DNA of 64,000 nucleotides from Clostridium culturomicium (GTDB taxonomy: Bacteria; Bacillota; Clostridia; Clostridiales; Clostridiaceae). The position numbers and the translations under genes are program-made. Positions 9,371 to 19,248 of this stretch are shown here, one piece after another. The stretch lies in contig NZ_CCXK01000016.1 of the NCBI RefSeq assembly GCF_000821305.1, positions 299,033 through 363,032 of the forward strand. The letters are read 5' to 3'. Numbering within the stretch: the stretch's first letter is position 1; each line of letters opens with the position of its first letter. Under the pieces are notes generated by a model, which made no database searches, was not told where the DNA came from, and saw only the letters and a list, made by a program, of their open reading frames with translations.

Positions 9371-9399
9371 AAAAATCCCCAAATAATTATATTTGAGGA
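9371..9399 (-). terminator. Terminator of the maltodextrin operon
   Basis: On the minus-strand RNA, a 10-bp stem (9376-9385 with 9390-9399) with one U-G pair is followed directly by five U. It lies 20 bases after the malQ stop. Confidence 0.75.
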
Positions 9400-9418
9400 C
9401 TTGTTTTTAATCTTTCAC

Positions 9419-10900
9419 TTATTCACCTAACCTGCCAAAGGTTTTTGTTAAAATATATAATTTATCAGCTAATGACTTAGTAAGATATTCTTTTTTAACA
9501 CGCCATCGCCAATTCGTTCCAATTGTTGAAGGAAGATTCATTCTAGCTTCGTTATCTAAACCTAAAATATCTTGCAATTGCACAATTGTTGCTTCTGCTT
9601 TAGTTCCAAACAAAGTTCTTATTATTCCCCAGTTTAACCCTTCCTCTTCAGTTAAATTCATATATCTAATAGCTAATTCCTTTTCCTTAGGGTCAGCATT
9701 TTCCCACCACCCAATGAAAGTATCATTATCATGAGTTCCAATATATGCAATGCTATTTTCATTTATCTTATACGGTATAAACTCTGAATCTCCATCAGCT
9801 CCAAAAGCAAAAAGTAAAATTTTCATTCCTGGAAATCCAACCTCTTCCATAAGTTCATATACGTCATCAGTAAGAAATCCTAAGTCTTCAGCTATTATTT
9901 TTATATCTGGCATTTGTTCCTTAACTAACTTAAATAACTCACTGCCATAAGCTTTTTTCCACTCACCAATTCTTGCGTTCTTAGCACCATATTCAATTGC
10001 ATAAAAGGATGCAAAAGCTCTAAAATGGTCAACTCTCACCACATCATATAATTTTGACGCACCTTTAATCCTATTTATCCACCACTTAAAATTTTCCTTT
10101 TTAAGAGACTCCCAATCATATAATGGATTCCCCCATAATTGTCCATCATCACTAAATGCATCTGGAGGACATCCTGCTACTTGGATTGGTATTCGGTTTT
10201 CATCAAGCATAAAAACTTCTGGATTTGCCCATGCATCTGCGCTATCTTCTGCCACATATATGGGAATATCTCCTATGATTTTTATATTATTTAGGTTTGC
10301 ATATTCCTTTAAATTTATCCACTGTTCATAAAATAAATACTGTATATACACATGGAATTTAATCCTGTCAGAAAGCATCTCCTTATATCGCTCCATAGCC
10401 TGTGGGCTTCTAAGGCGAATATCTTCATCCCACTTCAAAAATGACTTCATTTGAAAATGTTCTTTTACAGCCATAAATAAACTATAATCAGAAAGCCAGT
10501 ATTCATTTTCTTTGAAAAACCTCTCAACCTGACTTCTATCTCTTTCCCAACCTCTTTTATATGCCAGTTCAAGTACCTTGAATCTATTATTATATATTGT
10601 TGCATAATCTATATCCGTTTCATCATTTCCCCAATAATAACACTTGTACTCTTCTTCCTCTAACAGCCCATCCTCTGCAAGTAAATCAAAGTCTATGAAA
10701 TATGGATTCCCAGCATAGGTAGACGGAGATTGATAAGGAGAATCTCCATAACTCGTAGGCCCTATAGGGAGTATCTGCCATAAGCATTGTCCTGATTCCT
10801 TTAAAAAATCTACAAATTCATAAGCTTCTTCTCCAAAAGTTCCTATACCGTATTTAGATGGCAGGGATGATATATGCAGCAATATTCCACTTTTCCTCAT
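9419..10900 (-). CDS. malQ: 4-alpha-glucanotransferase (amylomaltase, GH77)
   Basis: The 493-residue cytoplasmic enzyme transfers maltodextrin segments between chains and releases glucose, supplying longer chains to the phosphorylase. GH77 residues are visible: the nucleophile Asp291 in VRVDHFRAF, the acid/base Glu338 in IIAEDLG and the third carboxylate in GTHDND (about 391-393). The N-terminal SSLPSKYGIG and GPTSYGDSPYQS motifs are typical. The start at 10900 follows GGGAGGAG. It is the last gene of the operon, 25 bp after the phosphorylase stop. Confidence 0.95.
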   Translation of the reverse strand: MRKSGILLHISSLPSKYGIGTFGEEAYEFVDFLKESGQCLWQILPIGPTSYGDSPYQSPSTYAGNPYFIDFDLLAEDGLLEEEEYKCYYWGNDETDIDYATIYNNRFKVLELAYKRGWERDRSQVERFFKENEYWLSDYSLFMAVKEHFQMKSFLKWDEDIRLRSPQAMERYKEMLSDRIKFHVYIQYLFYEQWINLKEYANLNNIKIIGDIPIYVAEDSADAWANPEVFMLDENRIPIQVAGCPPDAFSDDGQLWGNPLYDWESLKKENFKWWINRIKGASKLYDVVRVDHFRAFASFYAIEYGAKNARIGEWKKAYGSELFKLVKEQMPDIKIIAEDLGFLTDDVYELMEEVGFPGMKILLFAFGADGDSEFIPYKINENSIAYIGTHDNDTFIGWWENADPKEKELAIRYMNLTEEEGLNWGIIRTLFGTKAEATIVQLQDILGLDNEARMNLPSTIGTNWRWRVKKEYLTKSLADKLYILTKTFGRLGE

Positions 10901-10925
10901 TGTTTTCTCCTCCCTAGCTAATTAC

Positions 10926-13328
10926 TTAATATATTTTTTTACCTTGTACTTTTTTAATGTTCCATATCTCTTTTGCATATTGGTCTATGGTTCTATCACT
11001 TGAGAATATTCCAGCATTGGCTGTATTTATTAAACATTTTCTAGCAAATTCATAGCTATTCTCATAATCCTTAATTGCCTGTAGCTTTGTATCAACATAC
11101 TCCTCAAAATCAAGCAATAAATAGTAATGGTCAGCCTTATGCCAGCTTGCACCTTTTAAAATTGCATCATGAAGTTCCTTAAATATCCCTGTTCCACCAT
11201 CCTCAAAAGTACCGTCTATTAAGGTATCTAGTACACGCTTGATTCTTGGATTACTATTGTATATCTCAACAGGATCATAGAAATCCTTTATTCTTTCTAA
11301 ATCCTCAACTCTTGCACCAAAGATATAGTTATTCTCAAAGCCTGCTTCTCTTACAATTTCAACATTAGCACCATCATAAGTACCTAAGGTTACTGCGCCA
11401 TTAAGCATAAATTTCATATTACCTGTTCCTGATGCTTCTGTCCCTGCTGTAGATATCTGCTCTGAAATATCAGCTGCACATACTAATTTTTCTGCATAAG
11501 AAACATTATAATTTTGAACAAATACAACCTTTAACTTATTGCTTACTTCCTCATCATTGTTTACTAATTCAGCAATCTCATTAATGAATTTAATAATGCC
11601 CTTTGCTCTATCATATCCCGGTGCAGATTTAGCCCCAAAAATAAATGCAGTTGGTCTAAAATTCATTAACTCTCCATCTTTTAATCTAAAATAGATATCT
11701 AATATGGACAGAGCATTGAGAAATTGTCTTTTATATTCATGAAGTCTTTTTATTTGAATATCAAATATAAAATCAGGATTAATTTTAATTCCTTCATACT
11801 TTTCAATATAAGCAGAAAGCTGTCTTTTATTATCTGTCTTTATTCGCATAAATCTATCTAACACTTTTTTATCATCTTTAAATTCTTCTAAACCTTTTAA
11901 TAAGTCTAAATTAGTAACCCAACTGTCACTCCCTAAAAGACGAGAAATCATCTTTCCATACTTCGGATTACAAAGAGCCAGCCATCTTCTTTGAGTTATT
12001 CCGTTTGTTTTATTTTGAAATGACTCTGGACGGATCTCGTACCATTCTTTTAAGGTTGAAGTTTTTAAGATTTCCGTATGAATTTCTGCAACCCCATTAA
12101 TATAAGTTGAACCATAAATAGCAAGGTTCGCCATATGAATAGTATCATCTTTAATTATCTTAAAGACTTCAAGATTCTCTTTAAATTTTCCACCCTTTTC
12201 AGTATAGGTTTCTATTAAATCCTCATTTATAAGTTTAATTATTTCAAATACCCTAGGAATAACTCTTCTATAAAGCTCACAATTCCACTTTTCTAAGGCT
12301 TCCTGCATTACAGTATGATTAGTATAGTTAAAGGTTTTTTTAGCTAACTTCAAAGCAGTTGAAAAATCAACTTCATATTCGTCCACAAATATACGGATTA
12401 ACTCTGGAATTGCAACCGTTGGATGAGTATCATTAAGCTGAATTGCATACTTCTCAGGAAAATTCTCGAAATCCTTTCCAAACCTAGATACATGCTTTCT
12501 AACTATATCCTGTATTGATGCACTACAAAAGAAATACTGCTGCTTAATTCTTAGAATTTTACCTTCTTCATTTGAATCATTTGGATATAAAACCCTTGAG
12601 ATATCCTCTGCTCGATTTTTTTCTGCTAAAGCTTCTATATACTCCTGATTATTAAATGCTTTAAAGTCAAACTCCTCTATTGGCTCGGCCTGCCAAAGTC
12701 TTAAGGTATTAATATTTTTCGTATCATATCCTATGATTGGCATATCATAAGGAACCGCCCTAACCCTTTGATCTGCAAATTCAATGATTACCTCTTCATC
12801 AAGCTTTGCACATGACCATGGGTCCCCATGCTTAGTCCAGTTATCAGCTTCCTCAACCTGCATACCATCTTCAAACCTTTGTTTAAATAATCCATATTTA
12901 TATCTAATACCATATCCATTTAAAGGATAATTTTGTGTAACTGCTGAATCTAAAAAGCATGCTGCAAGTCTTCCAAGACCACCATTTCCTAAAGCCGCAT
13001 CTTCAATCTCCTCAAAAGAATTTATATCAAAGCCGTGTTCTTTTAAGGTGTCTGTAACATCACTAGTGATCCCCATAGCAAGGAGATTATTAAAGATAGC
13101 TCTTCCAACTAAAAATTCAGCTGAGAAATAAAATGCTTGTTTTTTTCTCCAATTCTTTTCTTCACTCTTTTTCCAACTTTCACTAATATCCCCCATTAAA
13201 GTTTTAGAAAGAGCATTGTGCATTTCATATACTGTTGCTGTAGAAATAGTCTTCTGATATTCCAATTTTAAATATTCATTTAAAAAATATACAAATTTAT
13301 CTTTATTAAAGTTGATTGACTGTAGCAT
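10926..13328 (-). CDS. glgP: Glycogen/maltodextrin phosphorylase (GT35)
   Basis: The 800-residue enzyme uses phosphate to release glucose-1-phosphate from alpha-1,4-glucans. The pyridoxal-phosphate lysine is in the conserved GTGNMKFMLNG motif. Other family marks are EDAALGNGGLGRLAACF, QLNDTHPT and KRLHEYKRQ. The position between the amylase and malQ, with gaps of 15 and 25 bp, points to use of imported maltodextrin (the malP role) rather than stored glycogen; no glycogen-synthesis gene is nearby. The start at 13328 is preceded by GGAGG. Confidence 0.93.
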   Translation of the reverse strand: MLQSINFNKDKFVYFLNEYLKLEYQKTISTATVYEMHNALSKTLMGDISESWKKSEEKNWRKKQAFYFSAEFLVGRAIFNNLLAMGITSDVTDTLKEHGFDINSFEEIEDAALGNGGLGRLAACFLDSAVTQNYPLNGYGIRYKYGLFKQRFEDGMQVEEADNWTKHGDPWSCAKLDEEVIIEFADQRVRAVPYDMPIIGYDTKNINTLRLWQAEPIEEFDFKAFNNQEYIEALAEKNRAEDISRVLYPNDSNEEGKILRIKQQYFFCSASIQDIVRKHVSRFGKDFENFPEKYAIQLNDTHPTVAIPELIRIFVDEYEVDFSTALKLAKKTFNYTNHTVMQEALEKWNCELYRRVIPRVFEIIKLINEDLIETYTEKGGKFKENLEVFKIIKDDTIHMANLAIYGSTYINGVAEIHTEILKTSTLKEWYEIRPESFQNKTNGITQRRWLALCNPKYGKMISRLLGSDSWVTNLDLLKGLEEFKDDKKVLDRFMRIKTDNKRQLSAYIEKYEGIKINPDFIFDIQIKRLHEYKRQFLNALSILDIYFRLKDGELMNFRPTAFIFGAKSAPGYDRAKGIIKFINEIAELVNNDEEVSNKLKVVFVQNYNVSYAEKLVCAADISEQISTAGTEASGTGNMKFMLNGAVTLGTYDGANVEIVREAGFENNYIFGARVEDLERIKDFYDPVEIYNSNPRIKRVLDTLIDGTFEDGGTGIFKELHDAILKGASWHKADHYYLLLDFEEYVDTKLQAIKDYENSYEFARKCLINTANAGIFSSDRTIDQYAKEIWNIKKVQGKKIY

Positions 13329-13343
13329 TGTATCATCCTCCTG

Positions 13344-14939
13344 CTATCTTATAATTACTGTTGATGTTGGTGGTAAATTTAAAACATTATCCTTAAGAAC
13401 TGCCTTTCCTCCGGCTGCGGTTAAGTACCCGCTTATTCCAGAGTAATTAAAATCTGCTTTTTCAAAGTCAATTTTTATTTCATCATCTGATAAATTATGA
13501 ACGACATACACCTTAGATTCTGCATATTCACAACTATACATAGCGATGGAATCGTTACCGATATCTATCGCACTCACTGTACCTCTAGCAATTTCTGGAT
13601 TCATATTTTTAAGTTTTATAGCTTCCTTATAGAAGTTTAATAAAGACTCTTTATCCTTCTCCTGTTCCATAACTCCCGCTTCAATACTGCCATTATCTGA
13701 AGTAGCTCCAGATGGTGCATTAGTAATTCCTTTTTTATCCTCTACTGACCATACCATAGGAAGTCTTTTATTTTCATCTTTCCCTGAACCTATCATTCCA
13801 ATTTCTTCACCATAATATATAAATGAATTTCCTGGCATCATTAAATATAGGCCGGCCCCCATTTTTTCTTTTGTTAAATCCCGCATTAAAAATCCAGCAC
13901 TTCTACCCATATCATGGTTAGAAAGAAATGGTGCATCTACAGCATTTTCTTTAATACCTTTAATAGTTTTCTGCCACTCTTCAACTCTTTTAGCAAAATC
14001 TGCCCCATTTTTATTTCTAATTGTATTAACTAACAGACCGTTACTGTCACTACAAGGAAAGTTAAAAAAGCTATCAATTCCACTTTCATAGTAATTTGTA
14101 ATAGTTCCTGCATCAGCCCAAGCTTCTCCAACAACATAAGCATCCTCCTTATAATTTTTCGTTATGCTGTTAATCTTCTCTAACGCCTCAACATTCTTAG
14201 AAACGTTTCCGGTGTAATAGGAGGTTACTGCATCTAACCTAAACCCTGATACCCCTTTATCAAGCCAGAACCTACTAATATTCTCAATTTCTTTCCAAAC
14301 CTCTTCATTATCAAGATTTAAATCTGGCATCTGATCCCAAAATACTCCCTCATAATACCAACCAGTAGGCATCCCAACTGAATGATAACCAGAAAACTTC
14401 TCTTGACTAAAGTTGTAATATTTAACATACTTATTATGCTCTCTGCATGGTTCACTATAAGCACAAATTTCCTTACCACAAGGCTCAACTGTTAAACTTT
14501 TTTTAGCTGAAATAAACCATGGATTTTGAGCTGAAGTGTGATTTAGAACTAAATCTATAATTAAATCTACTCCTCTTTTATCACACTCTTTTACTAACTT
14601 TTCAAAATCCTCCATAGTTCCATACTGCGGATCTATTCCTAAATAGTCTGTAACATCATATTTATGATAAGTTGGTGATGGCATAATTGGCATAAGCCAT
14701 ATACCATTAATTCCAAGATCCTTATCACTCTTCCTATCACCATCATTTAAGTAATCCAGTTTTTCAATAATTCCATTGATATCCCCTATACCATTTTCGT
14801 CACTATCATAGAAGGAACCAACAAAAATCTCATAGTAATTTTTATATTTATCATCAATTTCTTTTACTTCTGCCCTCTTTGAACAACCACTTAACATGGA
14901 TATGGTCACAATTAGTAATGCTATAACAGCTTTTTTCAT
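13344..14939 (-). CDS. Alpha-amylase family lipoprotein (GH13)
   Basis: The 531-residue protein begins with a lipoprotein signal ending LSGC (Cys19), so it is anchored outside the cell membrane. The GH13 catalytic barrel shows DLVLNH (129-134), the nucleophile Asp236 in GFRLDAV, the acid/base Glu272 in VGEAW and Asp343 in SNHDMG. It probably cuts starch or maltodextrins at the cell surface into pieces that MalEFG imports. An insertion with several Cys residues at about 153-166 may form a disulfide or metal loop. It is followed closely by the phosphorylase gene and preceded by a palindromic repeat element. Confidence 0.9.
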   Translation of the reverse strand: MKKAVIALLIVTISMLSGCSKRAEVKEIDDKYKNYYEIFVGSFYDSDENGIGDINGIIEKLDYLNDGDRKSDKDLGINGIWLMPIMPSPTYHKYDVTDYLGIDPQYGTMEDFEKLVKECDKRGVDLIIDLVLNHTSAQNPWFISAKKSLTVEPCGKEICAYSEPCREHNKYVKYYNFSQEKFSGYHSVGMPTGWYYEGVFWDQMPDLNLDNEEVWKEIENISRFWLDKGVSGFRLDAVTSYYTGNVSKNVEALEKINSITKNYKEDAYVVGEAWADAGTITNYYESGIDSFFNFPCSDSNGLLVNTIRNKNGADFAKRVEEWQKTIKGIKENAVDAPFLSNHDMGRSAGFLMRDLTKEKMGAGLYLMMPGNSFIYYGEEIGMIGSGKDENKRLPMVWSVEDKKGITNAPSGATSDNGSIEAGVMEQEKDKESLLNFYKEAIKLKNMNPEIARGTVSAIDIGNDSIAMYSCEYAESKVYVVHNLSDDEIKIDFEKADFNYSGISGYLTAAGGKAVLKDNVLNLPPTSTVIIR

Positions 14940-14956
14940 AACACACCCCTATTTTT

Positions 14957-15191
14957 AATTTAGAATGTAGAATTTAGAATGGTGGATGAAATCCCTAAGG
15001 GATTTCTTTTATTTTTGAGTATGAATAAACTCCTCTGGAGTTTATTCATACTTTTTCATATTATTTTAAACTATAATTCAATAAATTTTAATTATCATAT
15101 TCTCGATTAAAATAATCTTATCAAAGTTTTTTCGAACTCAGTGAGAAAAAACATCCTTAATTCTAAATGCTACATTCGGGCATTCTAAATT
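14957..15191. repeat. MITE-like palindromic intergenic element
   Basis: Imperfect terminal inverted repeats lie at 14957-14988 (AATTTAGAATGTAGAATTTA...) and 15152-15191; the right end read backwards starts AATTTAGAATG and ends TTTAGAATTAAGGATG. Inside are two perfect hairpins: GAAATCCC-TAA-GGGATTTC (14988-15006) and a 16-bp stem at 15018-15033 with 15037-15052. A third, GTTTTTTC with GAGAAAAAAC (around 15126-15151), is imperfect. There is no coding capacity. It sits inside the operon between malG and the amylase gene, so it is transcribed and may act as an RNA processing or partial termination site. Confidence 0.6.
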
Positions 15192-15205
15192 CAATTCCAT
15201 ATATC

Positions 15206-16105
15206 TTATCCTTTTACAGAACCACCCGTTACTCCTTCAACATAGTTTTTCTGCATCTTTATAAATAATATAGTTATTGGTATAGCTATTAACACTGCAC
15301 CTGCACAGAACTGGGTAAAGTATTTATAAAGATTTTCTCTAGACAGCATCTGATACAATCCAAGAGCGATGGTGTAGTTTTGATAATTATCCTTCATAAT
15401 TACACTTGCAAAGATAAAATCTACCCAAGGTGCCATGAATGCCATTAAAACCGTGTAAGTAATTATTGGCTTAGACATTGGAAGTGTTATTTTCCAAAAA
15501 ATATCATTCTTTGTAGCCCCATCTAACATTGCAGCTTCATCTAAGGAACGAGGAATAGTATCAAAGAAGCCTTTAGCAATATAATACTGAAGCCCCGCTC
15601 CTCCAGAGTATACAAGTACTAAGGATAATAATGACTGCTGAAGGCCTATGGCTTTTAAAATATGATATATAGCAATCATGGACATGAAGCCTGGAAACAT
15701 GCCAAGAATTAAAGCTATATTCATTATCGGCTTTCTCATTCTAAATCTCATTCTGCTTAAAGTATAGCTGATTGCAAGTATAAAAAAACTTGATAAAATA
15801 CAGCTAAATACAGCCACAATAAAAGTATTTAAATACCATCTTGGATAATTAAACAGCTGAGTTTCTGTAAATAACTTTATATAATTATTTAAAGTATATC
15901 CCTTTGGCATTATATATGTTGTAAAAGCCCCAGGCTCTTCTCTAAAAGATATTAGAAGCAGCCATAGAAGAGGTATAATCCAAATAATTCCTAAAACAGC
16001 TAAAATAACATATACAATTCCATTAGTTAGCTTGGTTCTATTCTTTTTTAACTTTCTCTTTTTTTCTTTAACATTTTTATTTACTTCTAAACCATTTTCT
16101 ATCAT
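15206..16105 (-). CDS. malG: Maltodextrin ABC transporter permease MalG
   Basis: The 299-residue inner-membrane permease has a Lys-rich cytoplasmic N-terminus, six membrane segments and the EAA loop EAAMLDGATKNDIFWKITLP that docks the ATPase. It pairs with MalF to form the channel for maltodextrin. The start at 16105 overlaps the malF stop by 4 bases and has AGGAGG upstream, so translation is coupled. No ATPase (MsmX/MalK type) gene is in the window; a shared ATPase elsewhere is expected, as in other Firmicutes. Confidence 0.92.
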   Translation of the reverse strand: MIENGLEVNKNVKEKKRKLKKNRTKLTNGIVYVILAVLGIIWIIPLLWLLLISFREEPGAFTTYIMPKGYTLNNYIKLFTETQLFNYPRWYLNTFIVAVFSCILSSFFILAISYTLSRMRFRMRKPIMNIALILGMFPGFMSMIAIYHILKAIGLQQSLLSLVLVYSGGAGLQYYIAKGFFDTIPRSLDEAAMLDGATKNDIFWKITLPMSKPIITYTVLMAFMAPWVDFIFASVIMKDNYQNYTIALGLYQMLSRENLYKYFTQFCAGAVLIAIPITILFIKMQKNYVEGVTGGSVKG

Positions 16106-17526
16106 TGGAACGTATCCTCCTTTTTAACTGATGCTGACATATTATAAGTTAACAGTGATAATACGGCAGAAATAACAAATATAATTATTCCTATAGTGGA
16201 TGCTAAGCTATAATTTTGCTCATTTACTGTTAGTTTATATAACCATGTTACTAGCAAATCTGTTTCTCCAGCCTGGAAGTAATTAAGACTTGCTGGTCCT
16301 CCAGCTGTAAGCAAATATATAACATTAAAGTTATTTATATTTCCAATAAACTGTGTAATCAAATAAGGCGTTGTTACAAACAACATATATGGAAGTGTTA
16401 TCTTAACGAAGGTTGTAAAAGGACTTGCTCCATCAATCTTTGCACTTTCATATATATCCTCTGGAATATTCATTAGAATTCCTGAAGTTATAAGCATACT
16501 ATATGGAATACCAACCCACATATTAACTACAATGACTACTATTTTAGCTATATTACCATTGGTTAAAAAATGCACCGGTGACATTCCAAGATATCCAAGC
16601 AATACATTTACTGGTCCTGAATCATGTAGCATCTTGGACATTAATAGTAAAGTTACAAATTGTGGTACCGCTATAGTTAAAACGAATAGGGTTCTCCAAA
16701 AGCCTTTTCCCTTAATTCCTTTTTTGTTAATTAGCAGTGCTAGAATCATACCTAAAAAATAGTTACTAAATGTGGCACAAGTAGCCCAAACCATTGTCCA
16801 AACGAATAGACTGCTAAAAGTGTGTGACTTTAATGGGTTATCCCAAAATACATCTTTAAAATTCTGAAGTCCAACCCAGGTGAATAAATTTCCTGGTGGC
16901 TGGTGAGTTTTATCAAAATTAGTAAAGGCTATTAAAATCATAAATATTAGTGGTAATACTGTAAAGCATATGGTGCCCAACATTGGTAACGTCATAAGTG
17001 TCTTATGATAATTTTCATCTAATAAACTTTTTAAATCTTCTTTAAAAGTCTTTGGCTTTTTACCTTCTCTTCTAAGAAGTTCACACTTATACCCTGCTTT
17101 AATGCTACCAACATAAATTCCAATAAAGGCTAGAGTTACAACAATTGTAACCACACTAAAAAGTAAAATCAGCATGGAGTTGTCTCCAGGCTTGTTTAGA
17201 TAAATTTGAAGTCCCTCATCCCATACTTGTTTTTGAGCACTAATACCTAAGGTTGTTATATTCTTTAAATACCCCCACCCAAAGGTAACCATATAAACTA
17301 TATAGCAAAGCTGAGTTGCAAAGTATAAAATACCTTTTATAACCTGTCCTCTTAAAAAGCATCCAAGTCCCATAATAAGATAGCTTAGTTTTGTGACTAT
17401 AGTTCCTTTCCCAAAAATCTTAAAAAAATTAATAAATCCTATATATGCACCCTTCAATCCATTTTTACATAAATCGAAGAAAATTTTTATCAAATTCTTT
17501 TTTCCCGGTATTTTTTCCGTTTCCAT
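16102..17526 (-). CDS. malF: Maltodextrin ABC transporter permease MalF
   Basis: This 474-residue permease has about eight membrane segments and a large N-terminal region typical of Gram-positive MalF proteins. The EAA loop reads ESAKIDGASPFTTFVKITLP near the C-terminus. The frame is open from 17538, but the first ATG overlaps the ribosome binding site. ATG 17526 has GGAGGT at the correct distance and is preferred. It forms a heterodimer with MalG, receives sugar from the MalE lipoprotein, and overlaps malG by 4 bases. Confidence 0.92.
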   Translation of the reverse strand: METEKIPGKKNLIKIFFDLCKNGLKGAYIGFINFFKIFGKGTIVTKLSYLIMGLGCFLRGQVIKGILYFATQLCYIVYMVTFGWGYLKNITTLGISAQKQVWDEGLQIYLNKPGDNSMLILLFSVVTIVVTLAFIGIYVGSIKAGYKCELLRREGKKPKTFKEDLKSLLDENYHKTLMTLPMLGTICFTVLPLIFMILIAFTNFDKTHQPPGNLFTWVGLQNFKDVFWDNPLKSHTFSSLFVWTMVWATCATFSNYFLGMILALLINKKGIKGKGFWRTLFVLTIAVPQFVTLLLMSKMLHDSGPVNVLLGYLGMSPVHFLTNGNIAKIVVIVVNMWVGIPYSMLITSGILMNIPEDIYESAKIDGASPFTTFVKITLPYMLFVTTPYLITQFIGNINNFNVIYLLTAGGPASLNYFQAGETDLLVTWLYKLTVNEQNYSLASTIGIIIFVISAVLSLLTYNMSASVKKEDTFQ

Positions 17527-17572
17527 AAATACCTCCATAATTCATATTTCCAAAATTAGGATGCTTTCATGT

Positions 17573-17614
17573 TATAGAAAAACAGCTAGATGTAATTCCA
17601 GCCGTTTTTCTATG
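17573..17614 (-). terminator. Hairpin between malE and malF (partial terminator or processing site)
   Basis: On the minus-strand RNA, a 17-bp stem with several G-U pairs (17573-17589 with 17598-17614) has an 8-base loop. A long U tract forms part of the 3' arm. Between a binding-protein gene and its permease genes, such hairpins commonly make the binding protein more abundant. A second weaker nested hairpin lies at 17661-17700. Confidence 0.6.
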
Positions 17615-17775
17615 AATTTCATTATTTCAATCTCAATATTTATATCTTATTTATTTCTTTAAGTGATGTTCCAAATCCTTAGATTTGTTTATTATCACTT
17701 ATTCCACTAATTTTATAAAGTGGTAACTTCCTATTAATAGTTAAATTCTATGTCAATAAACTTTACTGAAATAAA

Positions 17776-19032
17776 CTATTGGCAGATTTGCTCAACCATT
17801 GCATCTAACTGCTCTTTTATTGATTTAGAGTAGTCTTTAGCTTCCATTGCTGTACCAAATGCCTCTGATGGTGTCCAATAAGTACCTAGAACTTCCTTTT
17901 GAGAAGTTGCAAATTGACTTTGCATTGCAAGAGCAGCTAGAGGAATATTAGCTTTAACAGCATCACTTTCAGAAACCTTAATATTAGAAGGTCCCATTGC
18001 TCTCTTTTCAAACCTTAACGCTTGGCTCTCTTCGTTTGTTAAAAACTCTGCAAGTTCCATAGCATCTACTGGAGCCTTAGTTTGACTGTTAACCCCAATT
18101 AATTTATATCCTCCAAAACTTCCCATTTGAACTTGCTTTCCATCTACTGTGAAAGTAGGAAGTTTAACTGCAGCGAAGTTATCTCCTAATTTTTCTTTTA
18201 TAGCATCTGCTGTCCATGTACCAGAAACACCAGCTACTATGTTATCACCAAAACCACCAGTTAAAACGGCATCATCACCAGTTAAAAATGCAGGATCAGC
18301 TGTAAATGCTTTTATAGCTTCTCCAACCTTAACTCCAGTTTCATTATTAAAATCACATACTTGCTTTCCAGCGTCATCCATAGTTAATTTACCACCTGCT
18401 CCTAAGAAGAATGAAGCAATATACCAACCATTAGATACATCCATAAATACTTTTTTACCAGCTTTATTAGCAGCAGCCAAAATAGAATCTAAAGATTTAG
18501 CATCTTCATCACTAACTACACTTTTATCATAGTATAAGAAATACCCATTATCAGCAGTCATAGGATATCCATATAACTTACCATCTTTTGTAGCAGCGTT
18601 AACAGAACCTGCAACATTAGCTGCCATTATTGCTTCCTTATTTCTAGTAACCTCATATAATCCACCAGCATTTACTAGATCATACAATTGGTCATTTGCA
18701 AAAGCAAATACATCAGCAGCCGCTGCTGGGTCTTCAAGATACTTTGTTTTAGCATCAGGTTCTCCCACAACTCCAAGCTCAATAGTGTATTCTTTATCTG
18801 GGTGTGCAGTCTTAAATGACTCAACTAATTCCCCAAGTAATTGTTGGTCTTCTTGTGAGCCCCAAACTTTTAAAGAAACTTTCTCTTTTTCTGCTGGAGT
18901 CTCTGAAGCTGTCTTATCCCCATTGTTATCCTTTCCAGCTGAATCATCCTTTGAACCACATCCTACAAATAATGAACACGCCATTATTGTTGATAGGAGT
19001 ATAGACATAATTTTTCTTGATTTCTTTAACAT
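17776..19032 (-). CDS. malE: Maltodextrin-binding lipoprotein MalE
   Basis: The 418-residue solute-binding protein (family 1) has a lipoprotein signal peptide with the lipobox FVGC (Cys25), an Asp/Lys/Thr-rich linker and the two-lobed binding fold. Assignment to maltodextrin rests on similarity (LKVWGSQEDQQ, ATKDGKLYGYPMTADNG, MGSFGGYKLIGV) and on the adjacent malFG, amylase, phosphorylase and malQ. The frame is open from 19071, but ATG 19032 has AGGGGGAAG upstream. It is the first gene of the operon, with operator-like repeats upstream and an attenuating hairpin downstream. Confidence 0.92.
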   Translation of the reverse strand: MLKKSRKIMSILLSTIMACSLFVGCGSKDDSAGKDNNGDKTASETPAEKEKVSLKVWGSQEDQQLLGELVESFKTAHPDKEYTIELGVVGEPDAKTKYLEDPAAAADVFAFANDQLYDLVNAGGLYEVTRNKEAIMAANVAGSVNAATKDGKLYGYPMTADNGYFLYYDKSVVSDEDAKSLDSILAAANKAGKKVFMDVSNGWYIASFFLGAGGKLTMDDAGKQVCDFNNETGVKVGEAIKAFTADPAFLTGDDAVLTGGFGDNIVAGVSGTWTADAIKEKLGDNFAAVKLPTFTVDGKQVQMGSFGGYKLIGVNSQTKAPVDAMELAEFLTNEESQALRFEKRAMGPSNIKVSESDAVKANIPLAALAMQSQFATSQKEVLGTYWTPSEAFGTAMEAKDYSKSIKEQLDAMVEQICQ

Positions 19033-19064
19033 GAAACTTCCCCCTATTTTTAATGTAATATATT

Positions 19065-19087
19065 TTAACATCTTAATAAGATGTTAA
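19065..19087 (-). promoter_or_regulatory. 11-bp inverted repeat in the malE leader
   Basis: TTAACATCTTA (19065-19075) and TAAGATGTTAA (19077-19087) form a perfect inverted repeat about 33 bases upstream of the malE start. It could be an mRNA-stabilising 5' hairpin or a protein site. It has no U tract that would make it a terminator. Confidence 0.4.
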
Positions 19088-19174
19088 GAGCGATTTACTC
19101 AAGTAAGATATTATAAACTCAACATGTTTTTTATTGCACCTTCTAAACTAAAACTCTAATTCTATGTAATCGCA

Positions 19175-19194
19175 TTTTGGAACCGTTTCCAAAA
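19175..19194 (-). promoter_or_regulatory. cre-like / LacI-family operator upstream of malE
   Basis: The 20-base palindrome has 9 of 10 positions matched. On the minus strand its core TTGGAAACGGTTCCAA fits the CcpA cre consensus WTGNNARCGNWWWCAW at all but one position. A possible -10 box TATAAT (19206-19211, minus) lies just upstream, so the site would be a roadblock near the transcript start. Carbon catabolite repression by CcpA or a MalR-type repressor is inferred. Confidence 0.6.
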
Positions 19195-19248
19195 CAAACA
19201 ATAAAATTATACTTTTAAATCAAAGTATTTTAATCCGTAATATTCTTG

